Assembly (NCBI GenBank): GCA_015350385.1
Contig: WNKI01000002.1
Location: forward strand, 3,685,311 to 3,749,310
Direction: 5' to 3'
Length of the DNA stretch: 64,000 nucleotides
Origin: Aculops lycopersici
Taxonomy: Eukaryota; Arthropoda; Arachnida; Trombidiformes; Eriophyidae
Each line of letters starts with the position of its first letter. Within the stretch, counting starts at the first letter, position 1. The notes under the pieces were generated by a model. That model saw only the letters and a program-made list of their open reading frames with translations, had not been told where the DNA came from and made no database searches. This document shows, piece after piece, positions 51,901-63,671 of the stretch. Both the position numbers and the translations under genes were made by a program.

Positions 51901-54900
51901 ACAAATAGAGCCAGGCAACAAGTTGTAGATGCGGCAACAACCACCAACGATAGCAGCCATAGACAAACTAATGAGGGTAGCTCAGAAGCCAGACAGAATC
52001 TAGCGCGAGGTAAACAGCAACGGGCGTCAATTAGTTCGTGCTCGTCCAGTGATTCCTACGCATCATATGGCTCGGGTTATGCGAGTGGTAGTGGCAATAG
52101 TACGGATCACGAGCATAAACAAAAGGGTCTCGCTGCTAAGTTGACTGCAAATAGTAGAGAGCCGAAAAGTGGTGTTGTTACTGGCGAGGGTAGTAGTCAT
52201 AGTGCTAGTAACGATAAAAACAAACCACCAGGTGCTGAGCAGCATGAGGCGGCAACAACAACACAAGATAGCAAAAATAAAGCCATTCATGACAACAACG
52301 ACGATGACCAGGTGGGTAATGAAGAGGGTGATGAAGAGGATTCAAAATTGAGGCAGCATCTGAGTGAGCTGGAGCAATTGACCGACGAGTTGGCAAGCAG
52401 GAAGATATTCTGTACCACCATAACGCAACCCAGCCAATCGACAAGTAAACACTTCTCTGCAACCATCAAGTCAACCTCGAGCAATGCAAGTAGTGTGCTT
52501 TCCACAGGAAGCAATATATCGAGCAGCTCATCTTCAGCCAACAATAACAATGAACATTCGCAACAAGTGGTCGACTCGATGGGCGCCACCATAACAGCTA
52601 GTCAGCAAGCAAGAATCTCACCAAGCAATAATGATTCGCGTTCTACCTCAGCGACGCCGACCCTTTGCGGCCAACAGCAAAAATCTCAGTATACAAACTC
52701 GCTACAGCCGTTATCTTCATCGTTGCGCTCGGCTAATGTAAGTGCAAACCAAATGGGCAACGGAAGTGGAATGGCCTTCCAAAAGCAGCAAGCAGCGGCC
52801 ATTAGCCCAACAAAATCAAACGCCACGCCACCAGCATCCTATCAGTATCCCCTCACTAGCTCGCCCAAGCAGCAACAACAACTGCACTCGGCTCAGAAAC
52901 TTTCATCCACTGCAAATAGCTCTTCGCCATTAAGCTCAGGTGCTACACCAGCGGCACCTTCAGCAACAGCAGCTTCAACCTCTAAGCAAGAGCCCTACTA
53001 CCACAACTTGTTCCAATGGGAGCAACTTTTCAGCAAGGGTGTTACTCGTCCCTTGCTTATCAACGATCTCGATTTCACTGACTTGATTGAGGAGGACGAC
53101 TGTGACTTATTGAACAGCAGCAACAACAACAGTGCAAACCAATCCCGTGCCACGGCCCGCAATCAGGCTACCGGCGAGCCTCTGACAATCAGCATACCAG
53201 CTAGTGGGAAGCTTGGAAGTGACCATGAATCCGGTGTAAGTAGTGGAGCCAGCACTGGCTCTCCGAATGTTGATGGTGGAAGCACAGGTACACCTGTCAG
53301 TGCGCCACCCCCTCTACCACCGCCACCAATGTCACCCTGGTTCAATACCATCTCTGCCAGCAGCAGACCACAGAGTCAGTTCATCTCTAGCCCCTCGCCA
53401 ACTTTCGAGTTTGGTGCCGCCCAGCAAGCTTCGGGTGAGTTCAATCGTGATCAATCTCCGGCAAACTCTACATACTCAAACTACAGCCGCAACTCAGTTC
53501 ATGTGCCCCAAGCGAACGCCTCGCTGTCGAGCCAACTTCAATTCAACACCCTACAACCGGTGTCAGGTATGCGAGCTGCTTCATCTATGTCAAGCTTACT
53601 ATTTGGAAATAATGGAAAGTTCTCCAACAAGCGCAAGAAGACGATGAAGTTGTTTTGGAAAGAAGTCAGGGAGGATAGATCTCTATTGTCTAAGTTAACC
53701 AAGAAGAAGACAATCTGGGATGAGATTAAGCCAGTCCAACTAGACACCTCAAAGCTCGAGTATTTATTCGAGTCGAAGGCCAAGGATCTCATGTTGAGCA
53801 AGTCTCGCAATGGTCTCGACGGTTCGAACCAGAAGAAGGTCAAGATTACAGTATTGGATGCAAAGCGATCTAATGCAATCAACATTGGAATGACAAAGTT
53901 GCCACCTATGAGAACAATCAAGAGCGCTATTCTCAAAATGGACTCAAGCATAATGAACCGAGAGGGTATTGAGAAGATTCTGACCACCATGATGCCAACG
54001 GAAGAGGAGAAATCTCGTATCATTGAAGCGCAACTAGCAAATCCGGATACACCACTTGGAACAGCCGAGCAGTTTTTACTCAATCTAGCCAGTATTAGTG
54101 CACTTGAAGCTCGTTTAAAGCTATGGGCCTTCCAGCTTGATTATGCACAAATCGAGAAGGAAGTCGCCGAACCGTTGATGGACTTGAAGCAGGCCATTGA
54201 AGAGATTGAGAGATCTGAAACATTTAGAATCATACTTGGCACTCTACTCGCAGTTGGCAACTTTTTAAACTCAACAAACGCGAAGGGGTTCCAAATCGAT
54301 TACTTGGAGAAAGTACCCGAAGTTAAGGATACTGTAAACAAGCATTCGCTTTTGCATCACCTGTGCCTATTTATTCAAGAGAAGTATGATCCCCAACTGA
54401 CAAGCGACCTGTACAGTGAATTCAGTGCAGTGAATCGGGGTAGCAAGGTTGATTATTCAGAGGTTGCTAAGAGTTTGAAGAAGATGCAACAGGATTGTAA
54501 GGCCAGTTGGGATTACTTGAAGATTGTGGCCAAACACGATGGTTTAGCAAATCTTATGAATACTTGTAGCTCGTCAGTAAACGCCAATACATGCACATCC
54601 TTGAATGATAGTTCCTCCTCCACCTCCTCGAGCAACAACGGTAATGTTAGTGGCGGCAGTGGTCCACCGCATCAGCAACCCAAGACGACAGGCAAGCTAA
54701 ACAACTTGAGTAAGTTGTCAATGATAACCACCATAATGGGTCCGGATGGCGGCAGTGGAAGTGGCTCTCAAGACCAGACTAGTCAGCAGCCAACAAATAA
54801 GCAGCTCAAGACGAAAGTTAGCGACTTTCTAACGGATTGCGCTGAGCGAATAATGGTCTTAATGGTCATACATCGCAGAGTCATGAATAGATTCCAGAAA

Positions 54901-56235
54901 CTTCTGGTCTACCTAGGCTGTCCCTCGCATCAAATCAAACAAACTCAGCCACAGCAATTTCTAAAGGTGATAAACGAATTTGCGCTTGAGTATCGCACGA
55001 AACGGGAAAGGGTGCGCGAGATGTTGGCCAAGAAACAGCAATGCCCGCACCATGGCAGTAACAACAATCTCAACCATAGTCTCAGCCACCACCAACATCA
55101 GACAACACCAAATAGAACCTGGCAACTGAATAGAACCCGCTGGTCTGGTAGCCAGGCATGCATTGATCAGCTCGGTTATCCTCAACGACCTTGCTCAACT
55201 ACCTCATCATGTGCTTCACCCTTCTTAGGCGGCGGAAACTATACAAATGGCTGCTCTGATTGCGCTCGTGAGCAGCAGCAGTTGCAGCAGCAACAACACC
55301 AACAGCAGCAACAGCAACCAGGTAATAGTAGACATCGATCCGTGGAGCCATCGTCAATGCACAACACTAGCGGAAATGGATTGAATTCCTCGCCACGACA
55401 TCATCTCAATCAGTCGCACAATAGTTCGGGCATCAGTGGTCACCATGCCAACAGTCACCACCAATCATCGCATAATGATAGGCCAGGCTCGCCATCAGGA
55501 TACAGTCAAATTAGCAACTATAGTGATTATCTGTTTGATCAATCATCCTGCTGTAACTCGCGCCAGGAATCCATAACCCCCGTGCCACTAGCGGACAAAG
55601 TCAACGGCACCACCGGCAACGCTATCAAACGGCGGCCTCATTCTATGTCAATCTCGATGTTCGATTTGCAGAATCAACAAAGTGGCTCGCCAAGTACATC
55701 GATGCGCTCAAATGCTAGCGGACGTGCAGCTGAGGCAAACAAGCAGGAGGTTGCTAGGAATATGGAACATCAGCAAGCCAGAGAGAAGGATGAGCAATTG
55801 CGCCGTCTACTTGGCGCAGGTAAATCCCTGGATGGCGCTTGCAACGACCTCTACCAAATGAGCCACTGGTCTACAACAACAACTCGTGTCACTAGACATC
55901 CGCCATTGAGTGGATCAAAGCAACAACAACAACACCGTGCAGTTAGCATGGAATCCTCAGGTAGGGACGACGATTTAGATGACGCCGCTCAGCAGTCTTC
56001 ATATTACAAACACCTGAATGAAACCAGTGGCCGACAGAGCTTCGATGGAGGAGATGACTTGCCAAATAGTGACGAGGAGATACTGCAAAGTTTAGTGAGA
56101 ACATCGGCGAACAAGGGAGGTCAACATAATGTTAGTTTTGCGAGCTCGAATGGCAACAACAACAGCAGGTTATCGACAGGAAGCGGCGCAAATCGGATAA
56201 CAAGACGCTACGACATGCAACAAAAGCAGTGTTAG
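36932..56235 (+). CDS. FHOD-type formin, six exons rebuilt
   Basis: Exons: 36932-37328, 43970-44037, 44259-44364, 44783-44877, 45052-45163, 51305-56235; every join keeps frame, total 1902 residues. Exons 1-5 and the start of 6 rebuild the FHOD FH3 region: HHLAARVKTIT-GKLLDSHGAELRRALFSLRQLFQ / DDPELVAGFVEMDGLSCLLK / NYILR-ALSQLIAYTSG / TIQWLYSLL / LVVKSSLKLLLQFVGYSANN / LVNKTLAGIPDQDTFYDF. Then a disordered region of about 550 residues, a minimal FH1 (PPPLPPPPMSPWF, about 927), FH2 (about 1038-1495, KRSNAINIGMTKLPPMRTIK, GNFLNSTNAKGFQIDYLEKV) and a DAD-like end (DEEILQSLVR, RITRRY). FHOD/Fhos formins nucleate or bundle actin in muscle and stress fibres. The usual N-terminal GTPase-binding fold is not found before FH3. 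FH2 carries an insertion of about 75 Ser/Gly/Gln-rich residues near 1345-1420. Start ATG 36932 (AAAATGG) is the first in the frame but other 5' exons are possible. Confidence 0.9.
42752..42777. repeat. Inverted repeat, 11-base arms
   Basis: AATATCTACAT, spacer ATAC, ATGTAGATATT. Perfect arms. Confidence 0.85.
43513..43532. repeat. Perfect 20-base palindrome
   Basis: TCGCGAGTCGCGACTCGCGA, with no spacer, rich in CpG. In FHOD intron 1. Confidence 0.95.
45164..51304 (+). other. FHOD intron 5 (6.1 kb)
   Basis: Bounded by G/GTGAGTGT and ATCCATTTAG. No coding exon recognised. Contains copies of the dispersed word at 45453, 46215 and 47243, a long hairpin-forming palindrome at 47817-47852, (GCT)n/(TTC)n short runs near 47263-47285 and 49687-49710, and a (GA)n tract near 50778-50800. 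Overlapping short frames at 49868-50484 have no family features. Alternative promoters for shorter FHOD forms could lie near its 3' end. Confidence 0.55.
47817..47852. repeat. Long inverted repeat, 17-base perfect arms, 2-base spacer
   Basis: TCTGTTGGTTAGCTAGT, spacer CA, then the exact reverse complement. Able to form a cruciform or a tight hairpin. In FHOD intron 5. Confidence 0.95.
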
Positions 56236-57182
56236 TAAAAGCGAGCTTATTAATACGAGGACACAAACAAAATCGGTGAAAAGGCAACAGGAGGATTAGT
56301 GACATCAGAGGCGACGTCGAAGACGACGACCATAGCCTCTGCCGAAACTAACCTGAACTGTGTTGAACTCTCAACTCTCGAATTACGTGTCACTACCTGT
56401 TTGTTGTTGTTTTGGGTACATCACGATGCACTTGAAGCACATGAATATGAATTTGCATAAGAACTGGAATTAAGCCACGTAATACGAGCTAACTTATTGG
56501 AACGCGATCCAACGCCAATTGGCACCTAAACACACCGAGGGGGAAGCAAACCAAAACTAATCATAAATTATTCAAGCCTCCCATCTAATTCACTCACATC
56601 ACAGTATCAACTTCACCCAAAAACTTTGTCGCCATCACCTTTATTTATATACTACTATTATGATTCTTATGTTCATAACCTCAACTACTTGATCACTTTT
56701 ACTCTCATTTTCCCCAGCTCATGGTCTTAGGATGAGCTATCAACCAGATTTATTAGTATTTCAGACGAACAAATGGTGTTTGTATTAGCGCATCAAATGA
56801 ACTCAAGCAAACTCAAGTTCTCCTACATATTGAAAAGCAACAAACATAATAATTAAATGACGACTTAGGATGTAGCCTTAATCGGCTTATCCTCGAGGAG
56901 TATGAAAGCCAAGCTACTGAAACGTCACCAGCTCGCATTTAAATTGTCAATGAGTTTGTCTGTTTGTTTATTTGTTTGTTTCCCTTCTTTCATTCGATTC
57001 ACGATCTAAACTTGTAGGCACCTGATGCACTCAAGCTGGACTCCTGGCTGGATAGGTGCCAATTCGTATCCCTCCCGCCGCGAGTTTGTAACCTTGGCAG
57101 TCGGCTTTGCCTGACGCGTGTTTGGGTTAATTCATAAATAATGTCATGTTCAATAATATTCCTTTAAACGAACTGATTCGTT
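56236..57182. other. FHOD 3' UTR and aspartic protease promoter
   Basis: About 950 bases. The FHOD 3' UTR starts here; an ATTAAA (56853) is the clearest candidate signal. Near 57130-57180 the DNA is AT-rich just before the protease ATG. No gene seen. Confidence 0.4.
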
Positions 57183-58391
57183 ATGAAGTCTTATATAATT
57201 AATGCCATTCTCACCTTTGCGGCCACCCATTTTGCCGCTTCCTCTTCCATACCACCTGTTCAGAGGATCAAGTTGAGGAAGTCGGAGCTTGAGCATGCGA
57301 CCTCTCTGCGCGCAATCTATCGGGAGAGCAACGAAACAAATTTGGTCGGTGTAAGTTTCAACCAAAAAGAATCGCGAATTCATCTCAAACTCACGAGTCC
57401 CATGTACACGGCTCAAATTTCCTTAGGCCACCCAGCTCAAGAGTTTACAGTTTTAATTGACACTGGCTCTGGTCAACTTTGGGTACCATCAAGCCTGTGC
57501 GACAATCCGGGTTGCAATGGAAAGCGACTCTTCTTACCCGAAAGATCATCTCATTTCCAAAACGATGGCTCGCCCAATTTCCTCAGATACGGCTCAGGTG
57601 AGGTATTGGGCTACCTTGGCCGCGATGAGTTTCTCATAGGCGACACAAGAGTTGACAACTTCCCATTTACTCAAGCCACCGAAATCTTCGAAGACTTTGC
57701 CAGATTAAAAATGGACGGATTGCTTGGTTTAGGCCCTGGAATGAATGAGTTAGATGTGCTATTTACGCTCAAGAGGCGAAATATACTACCATTACCCCTG
57801 TTTTCCCTCTACTTTTATCCCATGTCTGGTTCTGATACTAGTGGTGAGCTTATACTGGGCGGGATAGATGGGACTAAATATGTTGGGGATCTAATCTATG
57901 CCAGGGTTAGGTATCGCAACTTTTGGACTGTCAAATTGGATGAGATTTCGGTTGAAACGAGTGACAGAACACCAGGTAGAGAGTCGCATACGGATATAAA
58001 TACAATCTGTAATCCAGCATTCCAAGAATGTGAGGGTCTCTTCGACACGGGATCGAATGTTATGTGTGGACCGGCGGAACAAGTGGAAGCGTTGAATTAC
58101 CTGATTGGGGCGCCCATTAACCAGTATGGTCAGTATATATTTTCTGATTGCACTCAAACAGGTCGGCCAAATGTTATCATACGAGTCTCAGGCAAGGCAT
58201 TCAAAATGGCGGCATCTGACTACATGTGGCCGGTAGTTACAAATCTTGGAACTAGAGTTTGCATCTCGCGCTTCACGCCGACAAGCGACAAAAGGTGGGT
58301 GCTAGGTCTGCCATTTATAGAGAACCACTACGTTGTATTCGATTATGGCAAGATGGAACTTGGCCTTGCCGAATTGAAAAAAGAGTTTTGA
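57183..58391 (+). CDS. Secreted pepsin-like aspartic protease (cathepsin D family)
   Basis: Intronless frame of 402 residues. Signal peptide at about residues 1-20 (MKSYIINAILTFAATHFAAS), then a short propeptide with Arg/Lys-rich start (PPVQRIKLRKSELEHA). Mature A1-family fold: first catalytic motif VLIDTGSGQLWVPS (Asp about 93), flap Tyr in FLRYGSGE, MDGLLGLG, second motif GLFDTGSNVMCGP (Asp about 288), and near the end WVLGLPFIENHYVVFDYGKM. Both active-site aspartates are present, so it should be active. The closest pattern is cathepsin D / digestive pepsin-like enzymes of arthropods, acting in lysosomes or gut. Lack of introns could mean a retrocopy or lineage intron loss. Two Cys close together before the second motif (CNPAFQEC) match the family's disulphide. 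Confidence 0.92.
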   Translation: MKSYIINAILTFAATHFAASSSIPPVQRIKLRKSELEHATSLRAIYRESNETNLVGVSFNQKESRIHLKLTSPMYTAQISLGHPAQEFTVLIDTGSGQLWVPSSLCDNPGCNGKRLFLPERSSHFQNDGSPNFLRYGSGEVLGYLGRDEFLIGDTRVDNFPFTQATEIFEDFARLKMDGLLGLGPGMNELDVLFTLKRRNILPLPLFSLYFYPMSGSDTSGELILGGIDGTKYVGDLIYARVRYRNFWTVKLDEISVETSDRTPGRESHTDINTICNPAFQECEGLFDTGSNVMCGPAEQVEALNYLIGAPINQYGQYIFSDCTQTGRPNVIIRVSGKAFKMAASDYMWPVVTNLGTRVCISRFTPTSDKRWVLGLPFIENHYVVFDYGKMELGLAELKKEF

Positions 58392-59667
58392 TTGCCTTTT
58401 GTATAGATAAACTGTGATTTCAGACTGACGGTCTAATTAGATAAACCAACAATCTACTGTAACTCGTTTGCGGGCCGCTAGCTGTCGCCACATGCGCATT
58501 GCGTCGGCAGGTGGGCGGCACTCTTTCTGGGAAACGATCGCTCAGATCACCTGTTGCGCCTGTATGAGCGAAGCTACACCTTTGCCGACTTCACAAGGCT
58601 CCGCTCAAGCCTTCACCTGGAACTCAGCGACAACCAATCAGTTCGGTGGAAAAAACTTGCCTTCCAAAAACTTCTCGAGTATCTTGTCGAAACTTGCAAG
58701 CATCTCGCTAGCTGCTGCTGTTGCAACTTTCCAGGTGAGACGGGCACTTTCTGCAAAAGCACACCTGCGAGCAGCAACAACAAAACAACATCAAACAGAG
58801 AAAGCAACGATAGTGTGAGCAACAGCGACAGTCAGCTCCATACATTGTTATTCTCATTTCGCGGGCCAAGGAGTCAAGTAGCCGTCTGTTCCTTACTCTA
58901 GTTCGAATCTTCTATGCATATCGAGTTTGTCAGGTAGACGATAAGAGGAGTAGAGAGAGAGAGAGAGAGTAGCGAATGAAGAATGAAAGAAGAGAGAAAG
59001 TTTTTCTCTCATGCTAACCGGAGTTCGGTGAAAGGAAAGCCATTCAAATTCGAGGAGTTGCGCTGAGTTTGCATGACGCAAGTTGAGTTGCAAGGAATGG
59101 GAAGCCAGAAAAAGTAGAACTATTGTTTAGATTGGTTTAGTTTTATCGTTTAGTTATTCAGTATAGTCAAGCAAGCGAGCGAGCGGCCACTTGTTGTTAG
59201 CATTGTTGTGCCTCTCACTTTTGCTCCTTCTCTACACTCGACTATCTTCATCATCTCATCACCAGAACCTTAGATTGTGCGATACCATCAAGTGGCGCTA
59301 TCAAGTGGCCACAACTTAAGGAATTTGCAATCGTCAAGCTGAATAACATTATCCCAAAATAGGAGACCTGTTGAATGACATCTGCTTGTCTGGAGGTCAG
59401 CTAGTAGCTATAGAGAAAGAGAGAGAGAGAGAGAGAGGGAAAGAAGAATAGGAATAAGAAGGAGATAATAGCCAACCATTTAGAAGAAGGTAATCGCAAG
59501 GTCGACGCGCTTCGTGGCTAATAGATGAGAGTCGGAGTTAGTTGAGCCACAAGCTAGAGGAAAACAAACGACGAGAGTCTGAGCAGAACACAAAATACCA
59601 ATAATAGAAAGCGGGAGAGTTAAGCATGCGATTACATCAAAATCCTCTCGCCTCATCACGTCATCAG

Positions 59668-59671
<4 letters not shown>

Positions 59672-59743
<72 letters not shown>

Positions 59744-59831
59744 AGAGAGTAGTAAGAACGTAGTAGTAGTAGAGTAGTACGTACGTACGTACGTAGTACG
59801 TAGTACGTACGTACGTACTACGTACTACTAC
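59672..59831. repeat. Composite simple repeat: (GA)n then (ACGT)n/TAGTACGT
   Basis: (GA)n of about 68 bases, then GTAGTAGTAG units, (ACGT)n blocks and GTAGTACGT units ending at the gap. It is the reverse-orientation counterpart of the repeat at 28080-28260. Confidence 0.9.
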
Positions 59832-60091
59832 NNNNNNNNNNNNNNNNNNNNNNNNNNNNNNNNNNNNNNNNNNNNNNNNNNNNNNNNNNNNNNNNNNNNN
59901 NNNNNNNNNNNNNNNNNNNNNNNNNNNNNNNNNNNNNNNNNNNNNNNNNNNNNNNNNNNNNNNNNNNNNNNNNNNNNNNNNNNNNNNNNNNNNNNNNNNN
60001 NNNNNNNNNNNNNNNNNNNNNNNNNNNNNNNNNNNNNNNNNNNNNNNNNNNNNNNNNNNNNNNNNNNNNNNNNNNNNNNNNNNNNNNNNNN
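59832..60091. other. Assembly gap (260 N)
   Basis: 260 N bases inside a (GA)n / (ACGT)n repeat; (GA)n resumes at 60092. Confidence 0.95.
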
Positions 60092-62083
60092 AGAGAGAGA
60101 GAGGGAGCGACATCGAGAGAAAAAAGACTGGAGTTGAAACTGAAACTAGTGAGCTGGCAAGTAACGCGATTTAGTTGTAGCCATCACCATCACCACCACC
60201 ACCAACAACAGCAACAACATTAGCTCAACGACAACGACCACGGCGAGTGGCCACTACCAACCGATTAACACATAAAGAGAAAGAAGGAGCCAGTTTATTA
60301 TCGTCAAGTCGTCGTTGCCTATCCATTCGCCGAGTCTGTCCAACGAACTGGCGAGCGAGAAAGCAAGCAAACAAACGACGGATGAACTACCAACGACCGG
60401 CAAGCTAATTACATGCTGATACTACCTGCGGTATCGCACTATACAATTGCAACGAACATCGTTGAAACATCGTGATCGAGCATTGAGCTTGTGTTCCTGT
60501 TTGTGTTTGTTGTGGCGAACATCAAAACTTGTATAATTTCCCCCTTGTGGTGCATAAAGAAATTTGCAAGCTCAAAACTCCATCCGAAGGACAATACGAG
60601 TCGCTCAAGCTTATAGCCGGCAGCAAGACCACGACGACGCAACCGCCGACAGGTGAGCACGAGATTGTTGTTGTCGGAACACAGGTGCAATCAGCACTGA
60701 GCTTACATAGCATAGCTTAGCTGAGTTGGTCGATTCAATCCGAGAGTCTTTTTGTTTATCTGTTTGTCTTTGTAAGTTTATGTGGCCATCCAACGCAATC
60801 GTATCATTGGATCAATCAGAGTAAGAGAGAGAGAGAGAGAGCGGGATCCAAAGACAACAAGTGAGGTTTACAGGAAAAGAAACTCAGCTCATAGGACAAG
60901 ACGAAGAGATCAAAGTCGAGTGTGTAAGTGTTGTGAGACTTTCCAATACGAACTGAGCAAAGGCAAGCAAATTGGCGAGATCAGCTCACCTGGCCTAAAG
61001 GGAAGAACAAAGAGGGAGGAATAGAGAAGGAGAGAGGAACTTGCAGATTTGATTCGAGTTATTAGCGACTCGTTATATTCGCATCAAACAAAAGAGAAAA
61101 AAAAATTCAAAGTATAAGGAGTCAAATAGAATCTGAGACAAGAAGTGGCCTTTAGTCCTCTATTTAATGCATATCGCTTTAGAATTGCTGTTATCACTAT
61201 TATTATTACTATAAGTTTTCAACTAGTTTAACTCAAATATCTCAGTGCGACTAGCGAACCAGAAAAGAGTGAAGGAGAGATAACTGATTCGCTAGTGGCA
61301 ACCTGTTGAGCGTTCTACCGGCTGCCCATTGTGTGCAATAGTTTTGACTCAACTTGACACAAGAGCCAGCGAGAAGCCGACGACGTCCAAGCAACCAAAC
61401 AGGCAACTAGCAACCGAGACTAATAAGCCGACGCCCAGTCAGCAAATAGAAGCGGTGGCAACAAGTGGCCACCAAGCAGTTGGGACGAAAACAAACGATA
61501 CGAAACGAAGCGAACTGAAACTAAACTAAACTAACTCGCGGAAATTGAATATCATCAAGCTCATTTCAACACTTTTTGTTGCGCTTCCATCTCCATCGGC
61601 ACTCAATAGACACACAAAGAGGGTAAGAGGGAGAGAGAGAGAGAGACAAGTCATTTGCAACCATCATAATCGGCGAGATGGGATCAATTTGAATGCGCTC
61701 ACTTGTGACCAGAGATTGTGATGGATTTGTGCCCCACTCTGTCTTTTCATTTGCATTGCTAACTGGCTAGCGAGTAATAATTAGTAGGAGTTGGAAAACT
61801 CTATTTGCATTCAGTGAGTAAGTAATCCGCAATCGTGATTTTGGATTTACAACTTTCGACTTTTGTGCTTGCGGTTGTTGATATGATTTTAGTTGTCAAT
61901 GGGAACGAGAAAATTTGGGCAACTAGAACTAAACCTGAACAATCCAACATGTAAACAGTGAGCTGAGCTAAAGTTAGAATCAGACTTGAATCACGACAAC
62001 GAGCACATCAAAAGCTATCTTTCCAGCAAGTAGAGGAAGCAAAAATTAATTTAGAGTTGGGGAGAGAAAGAAGTCCCAAGAAC

Positions 62084-63671
62084 ATGACTCACAAATTTGT
62101 CAAAAGAACAAGGACACTTGTCAATATGTTGAAGGTTGATACATTTCGAGGCCACAACAAATGGATGAGTTTATTGATGCTCGTTAGCGTAACGCTTTAT
62201 CTCGTTGCAAATGTTGCAACTCAAGCGGTAGAATCTCAATTGAACAACCACAACAATGATTATGAGACCAATCAAGACCAAAGCGACTATGTGAGTCCAG
62301 CTTTAACTAGTCAAAGGCTAAAATCAAACCAGAATCAAAGCTTCAGAAGGCCAATTAGTGAAACTTCCAGATCTCAAGAGCACCTAATAAATAATAGAAA
62401 TACAAATGATAGGCAGCAAATTGGCAATGCAAAGCGAGATGTTGATGCAAGTGACGAGATTGACTCGGTGGCTGCCGCAGGAAGCCAACCAGCGGCTTCC
62501 GAGTCAACGGGTGGCGATGGCGAGGACGAGGAAATAAGTGGAAGTGGCGGTAGCGACTCGTCGTCAAGTTTAGATTACAACACGTCGACCGGAGGTGAGG
62601 ATAGCGAACAGGAAGTTCCAATTTCGACCACCGCCACCACAGCAACAACAACTTCAACGACCACAACGCAACGACCACTTGCGCAACAGGTGGTTTCCTC
62701 GCGACGATCCAGTCAACAACAGCAGGTTGTCGCGACAAACAAACCCCTCGTTAGCCTCATGGATGCAGGACACCAGAGGTTCTTGTCCACAACGCCAAAG
62801 TTGATTATGCAACCGCTAGCACAAGCAACAACCAAATCGCCATCGATGCCTCATGCTCATCAAATTCATTCTCATTCTCAACAACCACAGGCCAACAACG
62901 GAATTTTGCGAGTTGAACGCCACCAATCGGCGCCAGATCCTACCAATCCGATGTCCACCACAACTCAGGCGCATTGGTTCAACGCCAACCATCAACAACC
63001 TCGCAACCACCAGATTGCAAGCTCAACCGCCTCGCCGATTTCCCAGCTAAGCAGCAACTCGTCAACTCTCATGCCAACCATCTTGTCCACCGTGGCGGCA
63101 GCAACGAGAATGAGCTCAACTCAGCAACCAGCAATCACCCTCTCGGTTGGACCTGAGCCAGTGTCAGTCAACAGGCAGCAGATGCAAGCTTCCGGCAGCG
63201 CGACAAACTTTGCCAGCCGGATGGCGCCGAATTTGCGTCAATCTCAGGAGCAGCAACAGCAGCAACGTGTAGCAACAACAACCACCTCTGCCACAACGAC
63301 AGCAAACTCCAGATTTACGACCACCGATTCAATGGAGAATAATGCCGAACACCTGTTGCTTGAACCTCATCAATTGAATCAATATAAGAACGGCCGACAG
63401 GCTGTTCCGAGCAACGAGCGACGACAGGATTTGCTCTACCCTCAAGCCTCAAATTTCCAAGAGTCAACTTACACTGGCAGACAGCAACCACCTAATTCTC
63501 ATTCGCTCAATGGCTTTTCTCTTGATCAATCGGATCCAAATTTCCAAGTACCAACCATTTGCTACACTCCATTAGCCTTGCTTATGGTCATCCTAGCCAC
63601 CGTGCTCATTACTGTGGTCATCTGTTTCTCTACTCACGTGCTAATCAAGCACCTGGGTCGCCACCAATTCG
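62084..63671 (+). CDS. Mucin-like single-pass membrane protein, first coding exon (partial)
   Basis: Starts at ATG 62084 (the frame before it has only TTG) and runs 529 codons to a clean G/GTAAGTAG donor at 63672; the rest lies beyond the window or in later exons. A hydrophobic segment at about residues 27-45 (SLLMLVSVTLYLVANVA) is a signal peptide or anchor. The outer part is about 430 residues of Ser/Thr/Gln/Asn-rich sequence. Near residue 149 an acidic run leads into EEISGSGGS, the usual glycosaminoglycan-attachment pattern (acidic residues before SGSG), followed by more acidic patches. A transmembrane helix lies at about 494-518 (LALLMVILATVLITVVICFS), then a basic cytoplasmic start (IKHLGRHQF). 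Family not recognised; a syndecan-like proteoglycan is possible by layout only, because the helix sequence differs from syndecan. Confidence 0.7.

Larger units (their letters stand above)
58392..62083. other. Non-coding region with assembly gap, upstream of the membrane mucin
   Basis: 3.7 kb without a supported gene. Features: (GA)n tracts at 58951-58968, 59417-59440 and 61629-61645, a composite repeat and gap at 59672-60103, CAC/CAA triplet runs near 60181-60220, and copies of the dispersed word at 59185 and 61459. A possible untranslated exon ends at CCGACAG/GTGAGCAC (60652), with an open frame before it but no ATG. Probably promoter and 5' UTR of the 62084 gene. Confidence 0.4.

Noticed and set aside
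60529..60720. 63-codon plus-strand frame as a gene
   Set aside because: It begins at TTG with no ATG and crosses a likely donor at 60652; an untranslated exon at most.
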